From: Phoronis australis
Lineage: Eukaryota > Phoronida > Phoronidae
Length of the DNA: 64,000 nucleotides
NCBI GenBank assembly: GCA_002633005.1
Contig: NMRA01000335.1
Span: 62,001 to 126,000 of the forward strand
Reading direction: 5' to 3'
The notes below the pieces were generated by a model that was not told where the DNA came from, did not search any database, and saw only the letters and a list, made by a program, of their open reading frames with translations. The position numbers and the translations under genes were made by a program. Position 1 is the stretch's first letter, and every line of letters begins with the position of its first letter. This document shows, one piece after another, positions 12,101 through 27,100 of the stretch.

Positions 12101-15100
12101 GACAGTAACATAAAAGCAATTTGCATACACATAAGATTAATGGGGCAAGCCTAAACTACATTTAAACATGTGCTGTCCTTTTTGAATTTTAATTGGCGTT
12201 ATTGAATAAGGAATTTCTATTGTTTGGGAAGCCATTTTTGTAAGAGATATGCATGAAACAGAATTTGTTCATATTATTATCCTTATATGTCTCGTAGCAG
12301 CAGGTGCAGAGCAATATATGCAGGTTCCTCCAATAACTTTAAATGTCATTTTGGTCCTTGTACGGTAGTTGGTTCAAATCAGCTCATTTTATGACTTCTT
12401 TTTCCTTTTGAACATATAGGGCGAAAGAAGCTGAAATGAACAGAGTCATATTCGAAATTGTTCGATACGTGATTTTTCTGTATCTACTGATGATGGTTGG
12501 CTATGGAAACAAGGATCCGTGGGGTTACCAGTTAAGACAAACAGTCGCTGTGGCGTTTGAGGATGGCCATTACGGTGAAACCGATTTTGGCTCGGTAAGG
12601 TTGCAAGGTCAACATAGAGTTTGTTGTGACAGTAACATTTGTTATCTCTATTAATTTATAGTTTTAATACTTTATTGTATTATAATGCATATTACTGTAT
12701 CCTGTTGTCGAGGGCCCTCTTGGAAAGAGTGGTGATACTGACGAGGCCACCCTCATTTTAAATATAACATAAATAAAGAAATAGCATCAACAAAAATTGT
12801 GTCCAGTCGTTCCCAAAGCGATGAGTTATTTCGCTTTTTATGTTATTGATGCAGTGGACTATCCTTTCATTGCTATCGAGAACCAATAAGAGGGCTACCT
12901 CATCATCGGTATCGATACTGGGGTGGTTAGGAACTGTACAGGAATGTTAGTGACTTTTGCGAACAGGCGGGTGGGGTAAACACGAGCACTTTTCGCAGGC
13001 CATTATGTCAGACGTTTCTCTGACCAGACAATTCGGAGAAGACTGCACTCGGTCAATCTCCAAGCGTGTACACCCGCCAGGAAAACCGCAATGACCGTCG
13101 ATCACAGTCTGGTTCGTCTGCAATGGTGTCGGCAACACCAAAGAACCAAAACATGTGGCATTGGATGGCCGGGTCAGAGTATGCAGGCGACGTGGATAAG
13201 GACACCTGGATTGTTGCGCGGACCATGTAACAGCCTTTGGTGGTAACAGTGTTGTGGTTTTTGGGCTGGCATATCCACCATTGGAAAACAAGGCTCGACA
13301 CCATTGGTGACAACCTAAATGCGGTAAAGCACCGAGACAACATTCTGCAGCCAGTGACAATCCTTAGTCTTCAACGTATAGGACCTAATTCAAGCTTTCA
13401 AAATGACAACGCGACCCCCGACCTAGCAACTCTTGCGACAGACCACCTGCGCCACGCAAGAGTACAGCAAATGGAATGGCTCACATGAAGACCAAACTTG
13501 CACCCTTTCGAACACCTATCAGTCAGTTGTTTAAAAAATAAAATATTTAAGTCTTGCTCTATCGTCATACGTTTTTATTACCATTGAACCAGTGGCGTAA
13601 TTGCTATTGAAATATTAACTGAATGTCGAAACGTGAATACACATATAGCTCCACCTGAATTTGTAAAATTCACTTTGAAACCAAACCCTCTCTGGCAGCA
13701 AAGTTACTCAACACGATAAGCCTTAGAAGACAAGATGTGGTATCACTTGAAAGGTGAATTGCTGGGGTTTTCATTGGTATACCGTATAATTTAACTAAAC
13801 CAAAAATAAAAAACATGGGCTAGTGAACTCTAATTTCCGAACTTTAGTTGAATGTTTATTTAGAACTCTGCTCAGCCGTAGCGAGTGGGCGAATAGCACC
13901 TGTGTCACCCTGGCGTCAACTGAGGAGGGGCGCTGATGTGACAAGGTCTTTGAAAAGTTTTCTGTAGAGACAACGCAAATTTGATTTAAATTATGACTGT
14001 ATTTTCTGTTTGAATAGCTTCACAGATATTCGCTTCCTCCGCATATTTTCTATCATCAGGTCGAACATTTACGAAGTGTATTGCCAATGGACAAACTAAC
14101 AAATTAAAATGGAAGAGAAAGCACAAGTTGTGTTTTTAAGTGTGTGTTAACGAAGGACCGCTACTGAACTATTCGAAGTGATAAAGTTGAAGGAAATATG
14201 AAAGAACTCCCTGGGTCTAGTTTTGCCCCATTCCTGGTCGGCACTAGTTTGCCACAAGTTTGGCCTCCCTACAGGTCCTCACCAAGTTTCGGAATAACTA
14301 ATTATCTGTCTGTAGAGGAAAGTAGTAACGATTCGTCTAGTTTCTTTCAATACTGCGGGAAAGCGCTGCCCCCAATTTCATGGGTGAGGCTCACGTCCCT
14401 CTGTCCCCGCTCCCCATCCTTTGAGAAAATATCTCAACGTAAAACAGAGATGCCAAGTTAACTCTGAATACTTCTGAAAGAGTGCCCCCTGATGAGCGCG
14501 AATGGAAGTTTCCTACGAATAGGCGAACATTGACGTCCTTTTTCATTGGCACATGTTCATATTATGCCTTTTCAAAGTCGTTATTCCAGCAGTTAAGGTT
14601 TGGATGACGTCATTGGCGCATTTAGGGTTGTCTAAGTCAAGCTGCAAAAAACTTCAAGCTCATGATTGAAGCCTACCTCTTCCGTGATACATTTGAGTCT
14701 TTTAACTTTGACGACACCACCTACTCCTTTGCTGCGAGAAAGGTCTACGAAAGAGAGTTGAGTTTTTCATGGACAGCATATCCTGGTCGCATACTTGTTC
14801 GTCCTTAAGATTTATTTGAATTACTTAAGGGGTTTCATTATGGATTCATTGTAGTTGAGGCTTACAAACTAAAACAATGATCTTAGGACATGAAAGATGT
14901 TTTAAGGGCGCATTTCGGTGTCTTTCCCCGCCCCCGAATGCTAAAACTCAGGACCTCGCTTTACCGCATAACAAGGATCTTCAGTACCCTCGTGAAACGA
15001 AAGTTTAGTAGCACTCGGAAATTTGTATCCAGCAATGGTGTAGTCTTCTGTGCGCCGCTTCGACGATTGTGGCACTTTTTAGGGGATGACAGCCCTCCTG

Positions 15101-18100
15101 TTTACTTACTTAGACCAGTGGGCTGGGTGTGAACATGGCAAATCTCCGTTGTTGGACTGGTAAATCTTATCATGCAATTCCATCTATGAAAATAAAACTG
15201 AGACAACGGAATTGGCTTTTTGATACTAACTTAGGTGAGATTTGATTTTTCATGTACATGTGTTTATACAGGGCAGCCGCAATTCTCATAATTTTCCACA
15301 ATGTGTAGCGAAAACAATGCAGGGTAGAGTTCAGTAACTCTAAATGTAGATCTAGCGAGATTCTACCGTTTATTTTCATTGAGAGCACGTGGCTTTTCTC
15401 GCCGCAGGACAGGAAACTCGGATTTAACTCTTGGTATTTTATCGGGATACCTTTCATTCTATTCAGTTGCACACGTCAAACTTGACAAAATACATTCTAC
15501 TCTATGTCTGTATCCTAATGTTCTATATTTCTAATCATTGGTTAAACCAACCTTTTTCGTCTATGGCATATTTTTGAAAATAAAACACTCAACCCTAGTG
15601 AAAAATGTTAACTTTATCAATGTAAGCTGACATGAATAATTGCTCATGTAATGATCTGTCTTACAGATATCTGATTTCGACTCCGTTTGGAATTACCTTG
15701 ACAACGCATTTCTTCCGGGGCTTTACGGTAGTACGTGGTACAATGGCAAGAATTACTGGTTCACCAAGAACTTTGCCAGCGATCGTAACAATTTCATGAT
15801 GGGTGGTGCTAGATTACGTCAAGTTAGGACAAGGAATGGTGAGAAAGCTGTTTCAACAATGTCTTAATTTTTGAGTTAAGAGTGATAAATGTTTACGGTT
15901 CTATTAATGTCGAACGTTTATAGGTGCTATAAACCAACGTTGCATCTTAAAAACAACTTTAGGTTTAAACCAGCGTTATGAAATTGATTTCAATTTGTTC
16001 TTTTGTAAAGTTAGAGATAATGCCAGAGCTTCTAAAAATGAGTCTACGTTCTTCAAATTGTCCTGTTACTATACGTCAGTATTTGCACCGAGCAAAGTTT
16101 AAAGGAACTATAAGCGAAAAGCCAGTTCTTTGCAAACAGAAAAGTCCCTTCTCACCTGAGAAATTAACACACTGAGACTAATTCCATAACCGTAAGCTGT
16201 CAAAATCAAAACGCATCTCTTGTATTTGTAGCTATATGGCCTCTTTAAATACAGAGTTCACGAACAGATACCAAACCCTCTTTTGTTGACATCACACACT
16301 AGATGCTCTGCCACATGCCACTGAACCATTCGTTCTTTTTCCTGTTATACATGTACGTGTAGAAAGCGTTTAATTGATATTTAGAAGAGACGTTCTTTCC
16401 AGAGCCGTAGTTTAACTGACCAAAGCGTTAGTAAGATTTGTTCCTTTATATGAGTTTGCCAAAGTTACTGGGCATACTTTTGTTTCAATTTCTCGGCAAA
16501 CTTTTTCAGAATCCTGTGAACATTTCATCAACGTTTACTTCTCCCCTGCTGCATGTCGAAGACAGTATAGCTTCGGCAACGAAGACAGAGGTCGCTACAA
16601 CAGCAAGTGGCGTAGAGTCAACGAGTCTGGTAAGAACTTTTTTACGCCTGTGTTCTGTAACTGACACCATGTACTTAGCATTAGCTACAATTAGTACATG
16701 AACGGTTTCATTACCACACTGTTCTCTTACTTTTCGCATTTTCGTAACATTGCTGGTGACAGATATGCAACAAAGTATAAAGGATTTTAGGTTTATGACT
16801 GGCTAAACCTCTTGGAAATTTCTTCAAAATTCCGAAGCTTTCTAATTTCTTTTCTGGCATGAACCGTAAAAACGACCTTTTTGCCAAAAATCTTTACGTG
16901 TCTAAAACTTTCAACCGCATGACACACCTTTCCAAAAACACGCTCGCCCAATATAAAGTCAACCCAGTTACTTTTTGTTTGCAATTTTATTTTAGACATG
17001 TTAGTATATAATAAATATCAAACATTAAAACTTAACAAAATGTTTATAAATAGCCCAGTCATCAGGGCCTCCCGCGCGTGAGGCAGCAGGGCATGTTAGT
17101 CTGGTTTCGTGAATGTTAAAAGGAAAATCGGTCCTGTCTATTTTTAGAGCGTACAATGAACGCTCTCTTTTAATTACAGTTGCTACACCCGATTTATCAA
17201 TCATAACCGTGTCCCTTCACAGAGTTTTGGTATTGTTTGGTTTTTGGTATTAGTGTTTTTCAGAAGATAAAATGTAACACGTATGGATTTCTACTTTGCA
17301 CTACTTTGTGATTCCCCAAATGTAATATAAAAATACGTACTCGGTGTTATTAACCAGTCGCATCGTAACACATTCCCGGTCATTTGAGAAAATTATGTAT
17401 GAAGTGAATTATTTATCTTTTGCTTCTGGTATAATCAAAAGTTGCGAAAGGCTTTAGTGACTATAGAGAAAGTGACACTAATTCACTTTTAGACCGGGAT
17501 CCCAGAGTTTTTGGGACATGAACAGTTAACCGATTTTCTTTGATACCACAGTGATCCATAAGCATTCCAATGCTAGGACATAGCCATCTGGCAGATTTGC
17601 TCTGGCGGGTATGTTCAGGGAGAAACTGAAAATTGAGCTAAATCACATATACAAATACCTGCGACACCTACTACTCGATTCGCTGTGTCAAAATGGTCCA
17701 ATGCCAGTCAATTTCAGTGGTGGGGATGATAAACTGACTCTAGGAATTAAGCTAGATCAACCCAAGAGGTAACCGCATGAAACTGAGTACAAATTATTCA
17801 ACATAGACCAATGTATCATGAATGAACTCAAATTCAGTGGTGGATTACCCTCGCCAGACACGCCCATATCTCTGAGTTGAGTTAGATCAAACCACCAGAT
17901 AACCAGTTGAAACCAACTGTACAAAATCCAGCATCACTTCACGTTGTGCAGTCGCCATACGATTTCAATGTTGGGGTGAAACTGTCAGATAAAATTGAGC
18001 CCAGCAACACGAGAGATAACCAAATAACATCGGCTCCAAAATATTCAACATAACCCCATGTATCATGAAAGAACACTAACAGAAAAATCCAGCAATGGGT

Positions 18101-21100
18101 TAACCCTGCCTGAGATGCCCAAACCCCAGACTGGAGCTAGATCAACCCTCCAGGTAAGCAGTTGAAGCCAACTGCATGTCGTTCAGCATCACTCTATATG
18201 ACACAACTGTTATGTGCCAGACAATTTTAGTAGTGGGATGCCACTGCCAGACGCAAAGTAACGGGATTAACCCAAGAGGTAAGCAGTCGCAAAATAGTCA
18301 ACATAAAACTATGTGTCATGTATGAACTTTATCCGAAAAGTCCTGTGGTGGGTTACCCCCGCCAGACACGACCAAACCTCTGAGTTGAGTGAGATCAAAC
18401 CACCAGATAACCGGTTGAAATCAATTGTAACATATGCAAGATCACTCCACATGCTACAAATCAAAATGCCAAACAATTTTGGAGGTGGGATATAACAGGC
18501 AGACGAAATAAAATTTCAAAAAGTTTTCGAGAAATCTGATTCACGATGAATAAGCACTGCTCGATACCTTTGATTGTGATTCAAATCAATCAATTCTATT
18601 TGAAATTTCCTGGCCGGGACGCCTTTGCCATTCAAATGCAACTATTGTAGACAAACTACTTAATCTGATCCTACTTCCACTTGTTCCCACGTATTGCAAG
18701 ATAGTACATAATCTAAGTCAAGTGTGCTAACTCAGTTACACTACTGATATTTTCCGTGCAATGTTAACATGACTACTTGTTCGCATTACAAGATGCCACA
18801 GTTATGTTTTATCTTCTTTGCAATGGAGCCGGTTACCCAGCGTGAGCACCAGAGCCTTTCAACTCCTCCTGGTCACTTCCCGAGCATGGTGGTACTCCTT
18901 TTCTACAACAAATCAACGGGATCACCCTAGTTTCAATGCGTTACTCAAGGACGCAATCGCCAAGTCGTTAGACATTTACTAGTTGATTCCACTGAATGGC
19001 AATTTGTGAATTCTAAGAACCATGATTTTGAATGTTGTAAGATATGAGAAGAAGGCATTCCACAAGTTTCACATATATGGTCTCGTCGTCATCCTTGAAG
19101 CTACTTTGTGCGGACACGCTAATTCGGAGACTACACCAACATCAACACTGTCATGTTCATCCGTTCAAATCGGTGAATAGAATTGATGAAATTCTCCTCA
19201 TTCTCTGAATTTGGGGAATGAAGTAAACGATCTTATTTATTGTCAATGCTTGTACTGTAGGATATTTTAAAGGCGAAACCATAAGCGATTTTTCAGACAC
19301 CATTTCCACGGCAAACGGAATCATTTCATATATTCGTTTAAGTCCAGTTATTATTGAAATTACCACTTTGGTGACAACACCTATTCACATTGGCATATAA
19401 TGGTGATGTGTAGTCACTCCCAGCGAAGGTCTGGTGTCTGGGTGTCCGTATTTGGATTTTGAGAGAACGTTTACAGTGTCAGACATGTTGATAGATCTCC
19501 TGCTTTTTCCCATTTCCCGCAGTCTATAATTTTGTTCGTTCATAGTTTTGATAGCCGTCGTTGCCCAAGTGTCCCAATAAAGATCCCCGAGACATCCAAA
19601 ACACTTCTGGGATCCTGGTCTATTTAGCCTAGTTTTAAAAATATATGTTGAATTGTTTCATAGCTCCTAATACATGGGAGAATGACACCGCATGGTATTG
19701 GCAATCAGCTGACGAAATTGGAGGTATCGACAGAGGTGGCGAGATAGGAACCTACAGCGGCGGGGGATTTGTTGCGGATCTCACATCTAGTGTCAACCTG
19801 GCAGAACGTAAAATACGAAGTCTGAAAGAGAACGACTGGATTGATCGAAATACTCGAGCGATCTTCCTAGAGTTCAATTTGTTCAACCCGCATCTGAATT
19901 TGCATACCGTATCAAATATGTTGATAGAGTTCGATGCCAGTGGAGGTAAGTGAACGCAGAAAATTTCGTGACACACTTCTCTTACGTCTGTAAGTAAACC
20001 AATATAATAATGTTATTTTAGCAGAGATGCCAGTTCACAACGAAAAGATGCTTTTCGCTTTTTCTCGTTGATTTTACTGCGTTTTCACAGTACCTGATAT
20101 ACGTAAATAGGTTGTAAAATCTTTGCAAAGGGCCCATTACAGGTGTGTATTTTACCCGTTAACGGTAAATGATGTACAGAACATCTCGATTCTGAACTAC
20201 ATCTGCGGAATAATTTCAGTGCGAAGCCAAGTCTACATGCATATGAGTACGGCTTGTCATAATTACATTTGCTTTAGGTTTTGCATTAATGTTGTTTTAA
20301 TATTATATGTGTATCGTCATGAATTTCTTAACATCGAGGAATGCACATACTCTTAATTAGATGGTGTTTATAAATTAACATTGAAAAATAATAACGTATT
20401 TAGAAAATAATTCACAGACTTACATGGCCTTCAACATTGAAAATTACAAGCTGAGATTATGTTTTTAGTGGTCTTGATTGAGAGAATAGAATATGTTCAT
20501 ATGCAATCGATATTCAAAATTATGCCCACATGTTGTACCTAGGTTTTGATAAGTTGAACGTAACAGCATTCGCGATATTTTCACAGATTTATTTTTTTTG
20601 AATTTTCTGAGAATAATGCTCACGCTCAGAAACGTCGAGATGAGTTATATTCAATAGATTTCTTTAGGCTTAGACAGTCCGTACTCTAAATGCATTGTGT
20701 GTCTGTAATGTGGGCCGCGGACTGTTACGTAGCATGAATCGTATTGTTGGTCATGAATACCGTTGCTGTCCTAAATGATGGATCAATTTCAATTATTCTT
20801 TTCAAGGAGCTATTCCCACTTTCGACGCTTACATTCTTCGACTTGATCGGTATTCCGGAAGTGGTTTGATGATTATTATACTAGCCGAAATCGTCACCTA
20901 TGGTTTTACAATATACTTCATTGTGGTGGAAACGAGAAAAATTGCAAATCAGAAATGTGACTATTTCCGGGTAGGTAAACTTGCGTTCTTTTTTTTCTTG
21001 ATAAGCTGGTCTTAGTTAGGACATGTGCACGTCATTATGGGCGTTTTCAGGGTCATACGTCTGCGTCCAAACGAATGCATTTTATAGAATTTCTTGTGTA

Positions 21101-24100
21101 AAATGCGATCGAGTAATGTCCTTACCGTAAAACTCGGTACTTAAGCACATATTCCTAACTATGAAGTTCGCAAATGACTACATGTGCGGATAATTCAGGT
21201 TCTCTCGACTAGTTTGTCAAAAGGCATTAATTTTTTGCATAACTCTTGCGACTGTTGAATTTCATTGCGACTGAGAATTTTTTTGGGTCGTGTAGTTGTG
21301 TTGCCCCAAACGAATCAACTGCTTACTGTTGAAAGCGTGTATACATACTCTGCAGGTGACTTAGCTGTGGCACTAGGCTCAAAAACACTAAGACGATCGT
21401 AAATATATTTGGTTCGGAAATGATGCATCCATTTGCATTATTCGAAAATGTTTTTGGTAATTTATTGCCTTTTGTGTTAGCTAAATGCCGATTTATCACA
21501 CTGTAAATCAGGAAACATAAAACGTACTATTATTTTGACGTTACGGTGAAGGTCACCTTAAGATTCTTTGAATTGGACTGTTGCAAAATCGTTATGAAAA
21601 ACGCTGGAGCAAGCACAATGCCATACTCGCGCAGTGTGTGTCGGTCATGATGGTGTTTGCTATATTTTGGAAGTGAAAGCAAATCCAAGAAGTGGGTCTT
21701 TACGCTACTTTCGATTGTCCCACGACATGTTGATACACGCCGCCGCGGGAAGAGAACAATAATTAATCTGTAAAATTCCCAGAAACGGCTGATGACAACG
21801 AAAAGACCAGAGCTTTAGATGTAAGACAGTTAGCTTACCAGTGCATCCCTATTAAGTCCTTTTCAAGACAATGGTATTTGCCGCATGTCTGTCTCGGGTG
21901 AATAGCGTAACATGCCGCATCCCCACTTTTGACTATGAATATTGCCCAACGCTCACAATCACACGTCTTATTTGCACTTTTCAGGAATTTTGGAACGTAA
22001 TGGAATTGATCGTTATTTTGTTACTGACAACGTCATTCGTCATCTACGTATACCGAATTGTCAACATGACGCACACTTTAGCGCAATTTCGCAGAGAAAA
22101 AACGTCATTTATAAATCTTCAGAGGACCTGTCTTTGGGACGAGGTAAGGTATAATGCAGTTTCGTCAAGACAAGCTAGGCTTAACAATTTTGAGTGTACT
22201 CCGTGTGACTGAACTGTTTAATTCCGAAACAACATCCACACTGTTCACTTACAGACCTTCAACAAATCCACGCGCGAAAATGTAAGTTATACCAAAATGT
22301 GTCCATGATTAATGGTTTTGTTCTTTCAACGTCCTTATTCTGCTTTGGGATTTATCCTTTATGGTTAATGCATGTGTTCCCGATACTCAATTGCAGGTGT
22401 ACGGAACACTCATCAGCATGGCAATTTTCGTGGCTACCGTAAAGTCCCTTAAACTACTACAATTCAACAAAAAGATGTCTGTCTTCGGCAAGGTCTTGAA
22501 GACTGCTGCGTCACCAATCTTATCTTATGGCTTGATCTTTCTGTTAATTTTGGTTTCCTATGCTTTCTTGACGTGGGTTATAATCGGGTACAAACTTCCA
22601 GAGTGGAAACACTTGAGGGAATCCGTACAGACGCTGTTCAGCATGATGTTGAGTAAGTATTAAAAACGACGTCCCACAATTGACTTTTGCACTCAGGTTT
22701 TAGTCTGACTTATAGCACAAAATCTAACTACATTAAGCACAGAACTTCCTTGAAGAATTTTGAATTTTAAAGAAAAATTGATGATGTTTTGGTTTCTCCG
22801 CTTCGTGATGTCACCAGTCGAAGACGTTGATCAGTTGACAGTTATGCAATGGTCGATAGCAGTGATATTGAAAGTTACATGTACGAAGACTTATAGAGCC
22901 AGCTTGACGAGTATTATGAAGATAAGTACGGAGATACAGGTGAAGACGGTACTCAGACCATAGGGGAAACCGGTGATGAGTTACACCTCGCCATATCGGC
23001 AGACTTTGCGTGTTTGAGGCGCTCGAACTCGACCCTAACGCGTGCTGGCGTATTGCGGATAGTGTTGATTTCAGAGTGGTAATGAAAGCGTTTCATTGAA
23101 TCGCGACTTAATTTTGTAACCATTTTATTGTTGAGTAATAGATATTTGAACAGTAAATGTAACCGAAGTTTTTACCCTGACTGGCAAAGCCCAATCGCGA
23201 ACAGTGGGCACTGCTTTCAATTCTTCTAATGCCGAGTGGGTTTGTAAGAAACGATCATATCTAATTATAATGGTGCTAACTGGATTTTATTTCTGGTAAA
23301 TGATAATCGATTTCGTCTTGTCCGTTCCAAAATTATGAAAGCTTTGTACCGTTTTGATTCGTTGATTATTTCGGTCCAGTGTCCGATTCCAACCTCTGTG
23401 CCAGCTGGGGTCGTGACCTCAAACTATTTGCTTGACATCTACATCCCATTTTGTACTATTGGGTGTTGAGCTATACATTGTATTTGGATAGCAGGCATTC
23501 CCCAAAATCTTGAAGAAGAATAGACCATTGGAGGCTTACTGCAATCACATCCATTGTCTCAGTCAAAATTTGATGCTGAGGTGCAAACTCCATATGTCTG
23601 ACAACTACGTTCCCAGCAATGGTACAACGCAATACACAATTTTCTCCACCAAATCTATTTACACGTTGGATAAACCCTCATCTGATCTCAGTTTCTGTGA
23701 CGGGTCGAAACATGCTTCTTCAAAATGGGCTGAGCACAGCGTGGACCCTGAACAGATCGCTTGCTCCAACGTGCACTGTGTCCGACGCACACGAGTCTGT
23801 ACGATTTTTGAGCAATTTTAGGGTCTTTTGGAAACGCTAAAACTGAAAAAATTGTCCGTCTGATTGCTATTGCTGCATCCTTCGCACAAGCAACTCTTCG
23901 CAATACTCAATGGAACCCAGTTTTCAAAACCACCTAACGTCTCACGGTTGGCGTAGAACAACACAATGGCGGAGACCGGATCCACTGATGACGTCTCACA
24001 AAACTTTTAACTTTTTAATGTTTGCGTTTAGTTCTTTGTTAAAAGTATAAAAATTTCATAAGAAATACTAAAAATCATGCCAAAATGTTGGTAAACAAAT

Positions 24101-27100
24101 TTAAGCATTTATATCTTAATCATAGCGTGAAGGATTTAAATTTTGATGCACCCGCACATACCTATATGTGATCGCATATTGTCGTCATCTTGTACGGCTT
24201 TCTTGGTGTCCGTGTGTCCAATCCATATCTCAAGGCCGTTGTCTACTCGATATCTCAAAGGTCACTGGTTGGATCTTGATAAAACTTAGTAAAAGGGTGT
24301 AAAACAGCATCAAGGTGGTGCAGGCCTTTTGATATGCCTTGCATAAAGGAGCAAAAGACGCTCGCATTTTCGGTATGCTTGGAGAAGACTTTCCGGATGT
24401 TATAAAAAGAATCGGTATGTGTAGTTCAAGAAACAAGTAGATATTCGACAACAATGCCTCGATATTAATCGATTTTCGGGCTGATTTGATCACTGTAGCA
24501 TACCTAGTGAACATTTTGGTTTTGACGACAAAGGGCATTTTGATGCAGGCCATTTTAAATATAGCGCTTATGCATGATATTTGTAGAACTGACAGACGGA
24601 TTTCAATGAAACTTGACACATTAGGCGTATGAGACGGCACCAGTCGAATTTTGAGAAATTTCAAATACTGCAGGCCATTTTGTCTCGTTGTTTGTCAGAT
24701 GTCTCAGAAACCCTTGTCATAGATTGATGAATTTTTGAACAAAGGTCTTGGGCATGTTGCATTATAGGATACCAGCAGTGTGTTTCCTTATTGTAACAAC
24801 TCGTTTGCGATACAGGGTGGGGACATATCAACGCTTTGCGTTGGTCTAGGTGTTTTCAAGCGTCTGGAGTGACCGCCTAAATGCTGAGATAACAACAAAA
24901 TCATGTTATTTTACTTTCACTGGAATGCCAAGTTGATTGTGTCTGAGCTCCCATTGTATGACGCGGCAACACACCAGAAAGACGTGGTAGGAGGTTTTAA
25001 ACAATTAACGTGCATTTTAGTCAATGATTGTCATTTTGTTTTGATAACCTTTGATTCTCCTCTATAATGAAAACTGGGTAGTGTTCATTAACGCTAGGAC
25101 ATGAGCTAGATTTTAATTAAATCCCAGCGTTACTGAACTCTGCCCTGATAAGCTATTTCAGCAGTTTGTGTATTTGTTGACGTTTTCGTGGATTCCTTAC
25201 AGATAAATTTGACTTCATCAGTCTGGAAGATGCGGATCCAACATTCGCGCCTATAATATTCTTCTCTTTTACTGTCCTCGTCAACTTCATGATGATTAAC
25301 TTCTTCTTAACGATGCTGATGCACTACTACAGCATAGTGCAAGAAGAGATCCAGGTGATGCAAAACAGACTCGAGTTCGTGAACTACATCACGCGGACTA
25401 TCAAGGGATTCTTGGGTATACGGGAAGTGGGCTCGGGCGATACTATCGTTCAGGAAAAAAAGAAAGGTAACACCCTGTTCTCATGGGCACTGGTAATCCC
25501 GTTGCTTTTTGTTAATTGACAGCATGCTATTTTGTAGTCATTCCAATTCGGGTGATTGCGGAATTTTGAGAACGCTGTTTTTAATGTCAAATGCCGCGCG
25601 TGATCAACGAGATTACTAAGATTCGACGAAAAATTGCATTGGATTCGAATGAATGTTCGGCAGACACTCCAGTCCGAATTCAAGACAGCCATCCAGTGGC
25701 AATGATAGATACTGGTTTTGCAAGCTGTATTAACCATACCATACCATACCATACGCGCCAAAATGGTGGAGAAATGCGCAGTTGTTTTCGAATAATGTTT
25801 TCATCTACTATTCCCAAGAGTAACCTGGCGACAAGAGAATGTTACTCCCAGTCTGCCTTCTAATTACCAAAAGCATGTAGTGTTCCTCTGCTCCAATGTC
25901 AATCATCAGCAAGATGACTTCTTCACAGCAAAGTTCGGCGTTTAACTTGAACACACTCCAACGCTAGGCTCCCGAAGTTGACCAGGCTCCGGTTTGACGT
26001 GGAATTTTCCACTGTTTGTTCTTCTGCAACCGCAACTGTGATGATGCTGATTCCGCTGCGACAGCATAATAGACTTCCTTCAATTAGTTGAAATTCCCAG
26101 CATCCTAGACATCTTCCACATGGTTGATACCACAAAACCTGTTCCTCCTACCTCAACTGGCAAACAGAAGAACCTCCATTCAGTTCTTGAACACTCATGG
26201 CTACGTTTCCTGTACATTAATAATTATTTTCCTCTCCTGGGTTTCCTGTATCCTGATTTCCCATGGCTCAGTTAATCTCTCTAAGATTTCCACCTTAGCT
26301 ATGTCTGACCATAAAATAATGTCAGGTCTTAAAGATGTTGAAGCTATATGAGTAGGGAGTGGTCTTTGTTCCCCCAGATTTGCCCCCATGCACCAATCAT
26401 TGACCATGGATAAGAACCCTTCTGCGTTTTCTGATACCTTTCTTGCAGCCAGCTGCCGCAAAATCTTGCTGTGTCGCCAAGTGTACTTCACCTCTTCCCG
26501 GGCCACCCTGCAACATGTTGTAGGGACTACACTTCGCCACAGCGGCTGCAGCTGCCGTTGTTCTCCTTCTCCCATAACTTTATTCCTTGTTGGTAAGGGG
26601 TCATAAACTGAGCGCAATAAAAACCTCAAATCGTGTTGCCCTATATGAAGAAGGTCTGTTGATGTGATTTTCCTCCTTAGCATTCCTTCTCAGGTGGTCC
26701 ATTCCCCTTGTTTCTTCATGTCAACTGTTCGAGCGACTGGCTTCACTTCCTCCTCACGAATCTTCTTGAGTATCTCAGTTCTCCTCTCCTTCCTCTTAGT
26801 CGCCTTCTATCTAGTGGATGGTACAAAACTCAAATCTTGTTTACCACAACAGACTGTACAAACTATGTCCTTATGCCAAAGGCGGCTCTCTGCTCTGTTC
26901 ACAGGCACTTCATTATCCCATTTTCTGCCTGGTGATACCTGAATATCTGATAAGCTGACAAATCTGTCTCTGGAATCTTGGATTGTGAGATTCTCCATTG
27001 CTTTCGTCACTTCGAAGTCTCCAACCAGAGTTTTCAGAGTCCTACTATATAATGCAACTTACATGACAATCAATGGTATCCCCTATCATTTCCTGATAAG

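Noticed and set aside
12947-13360. 137-residue ORF on the - strand
   Set aside because: Antisense shadow of the Tc1 relic, which is recognisable on +.
17640-18500. CRISPR-like array
   Set aside because: Units are long, diverged and lack unique spacers; the window is metazoan.
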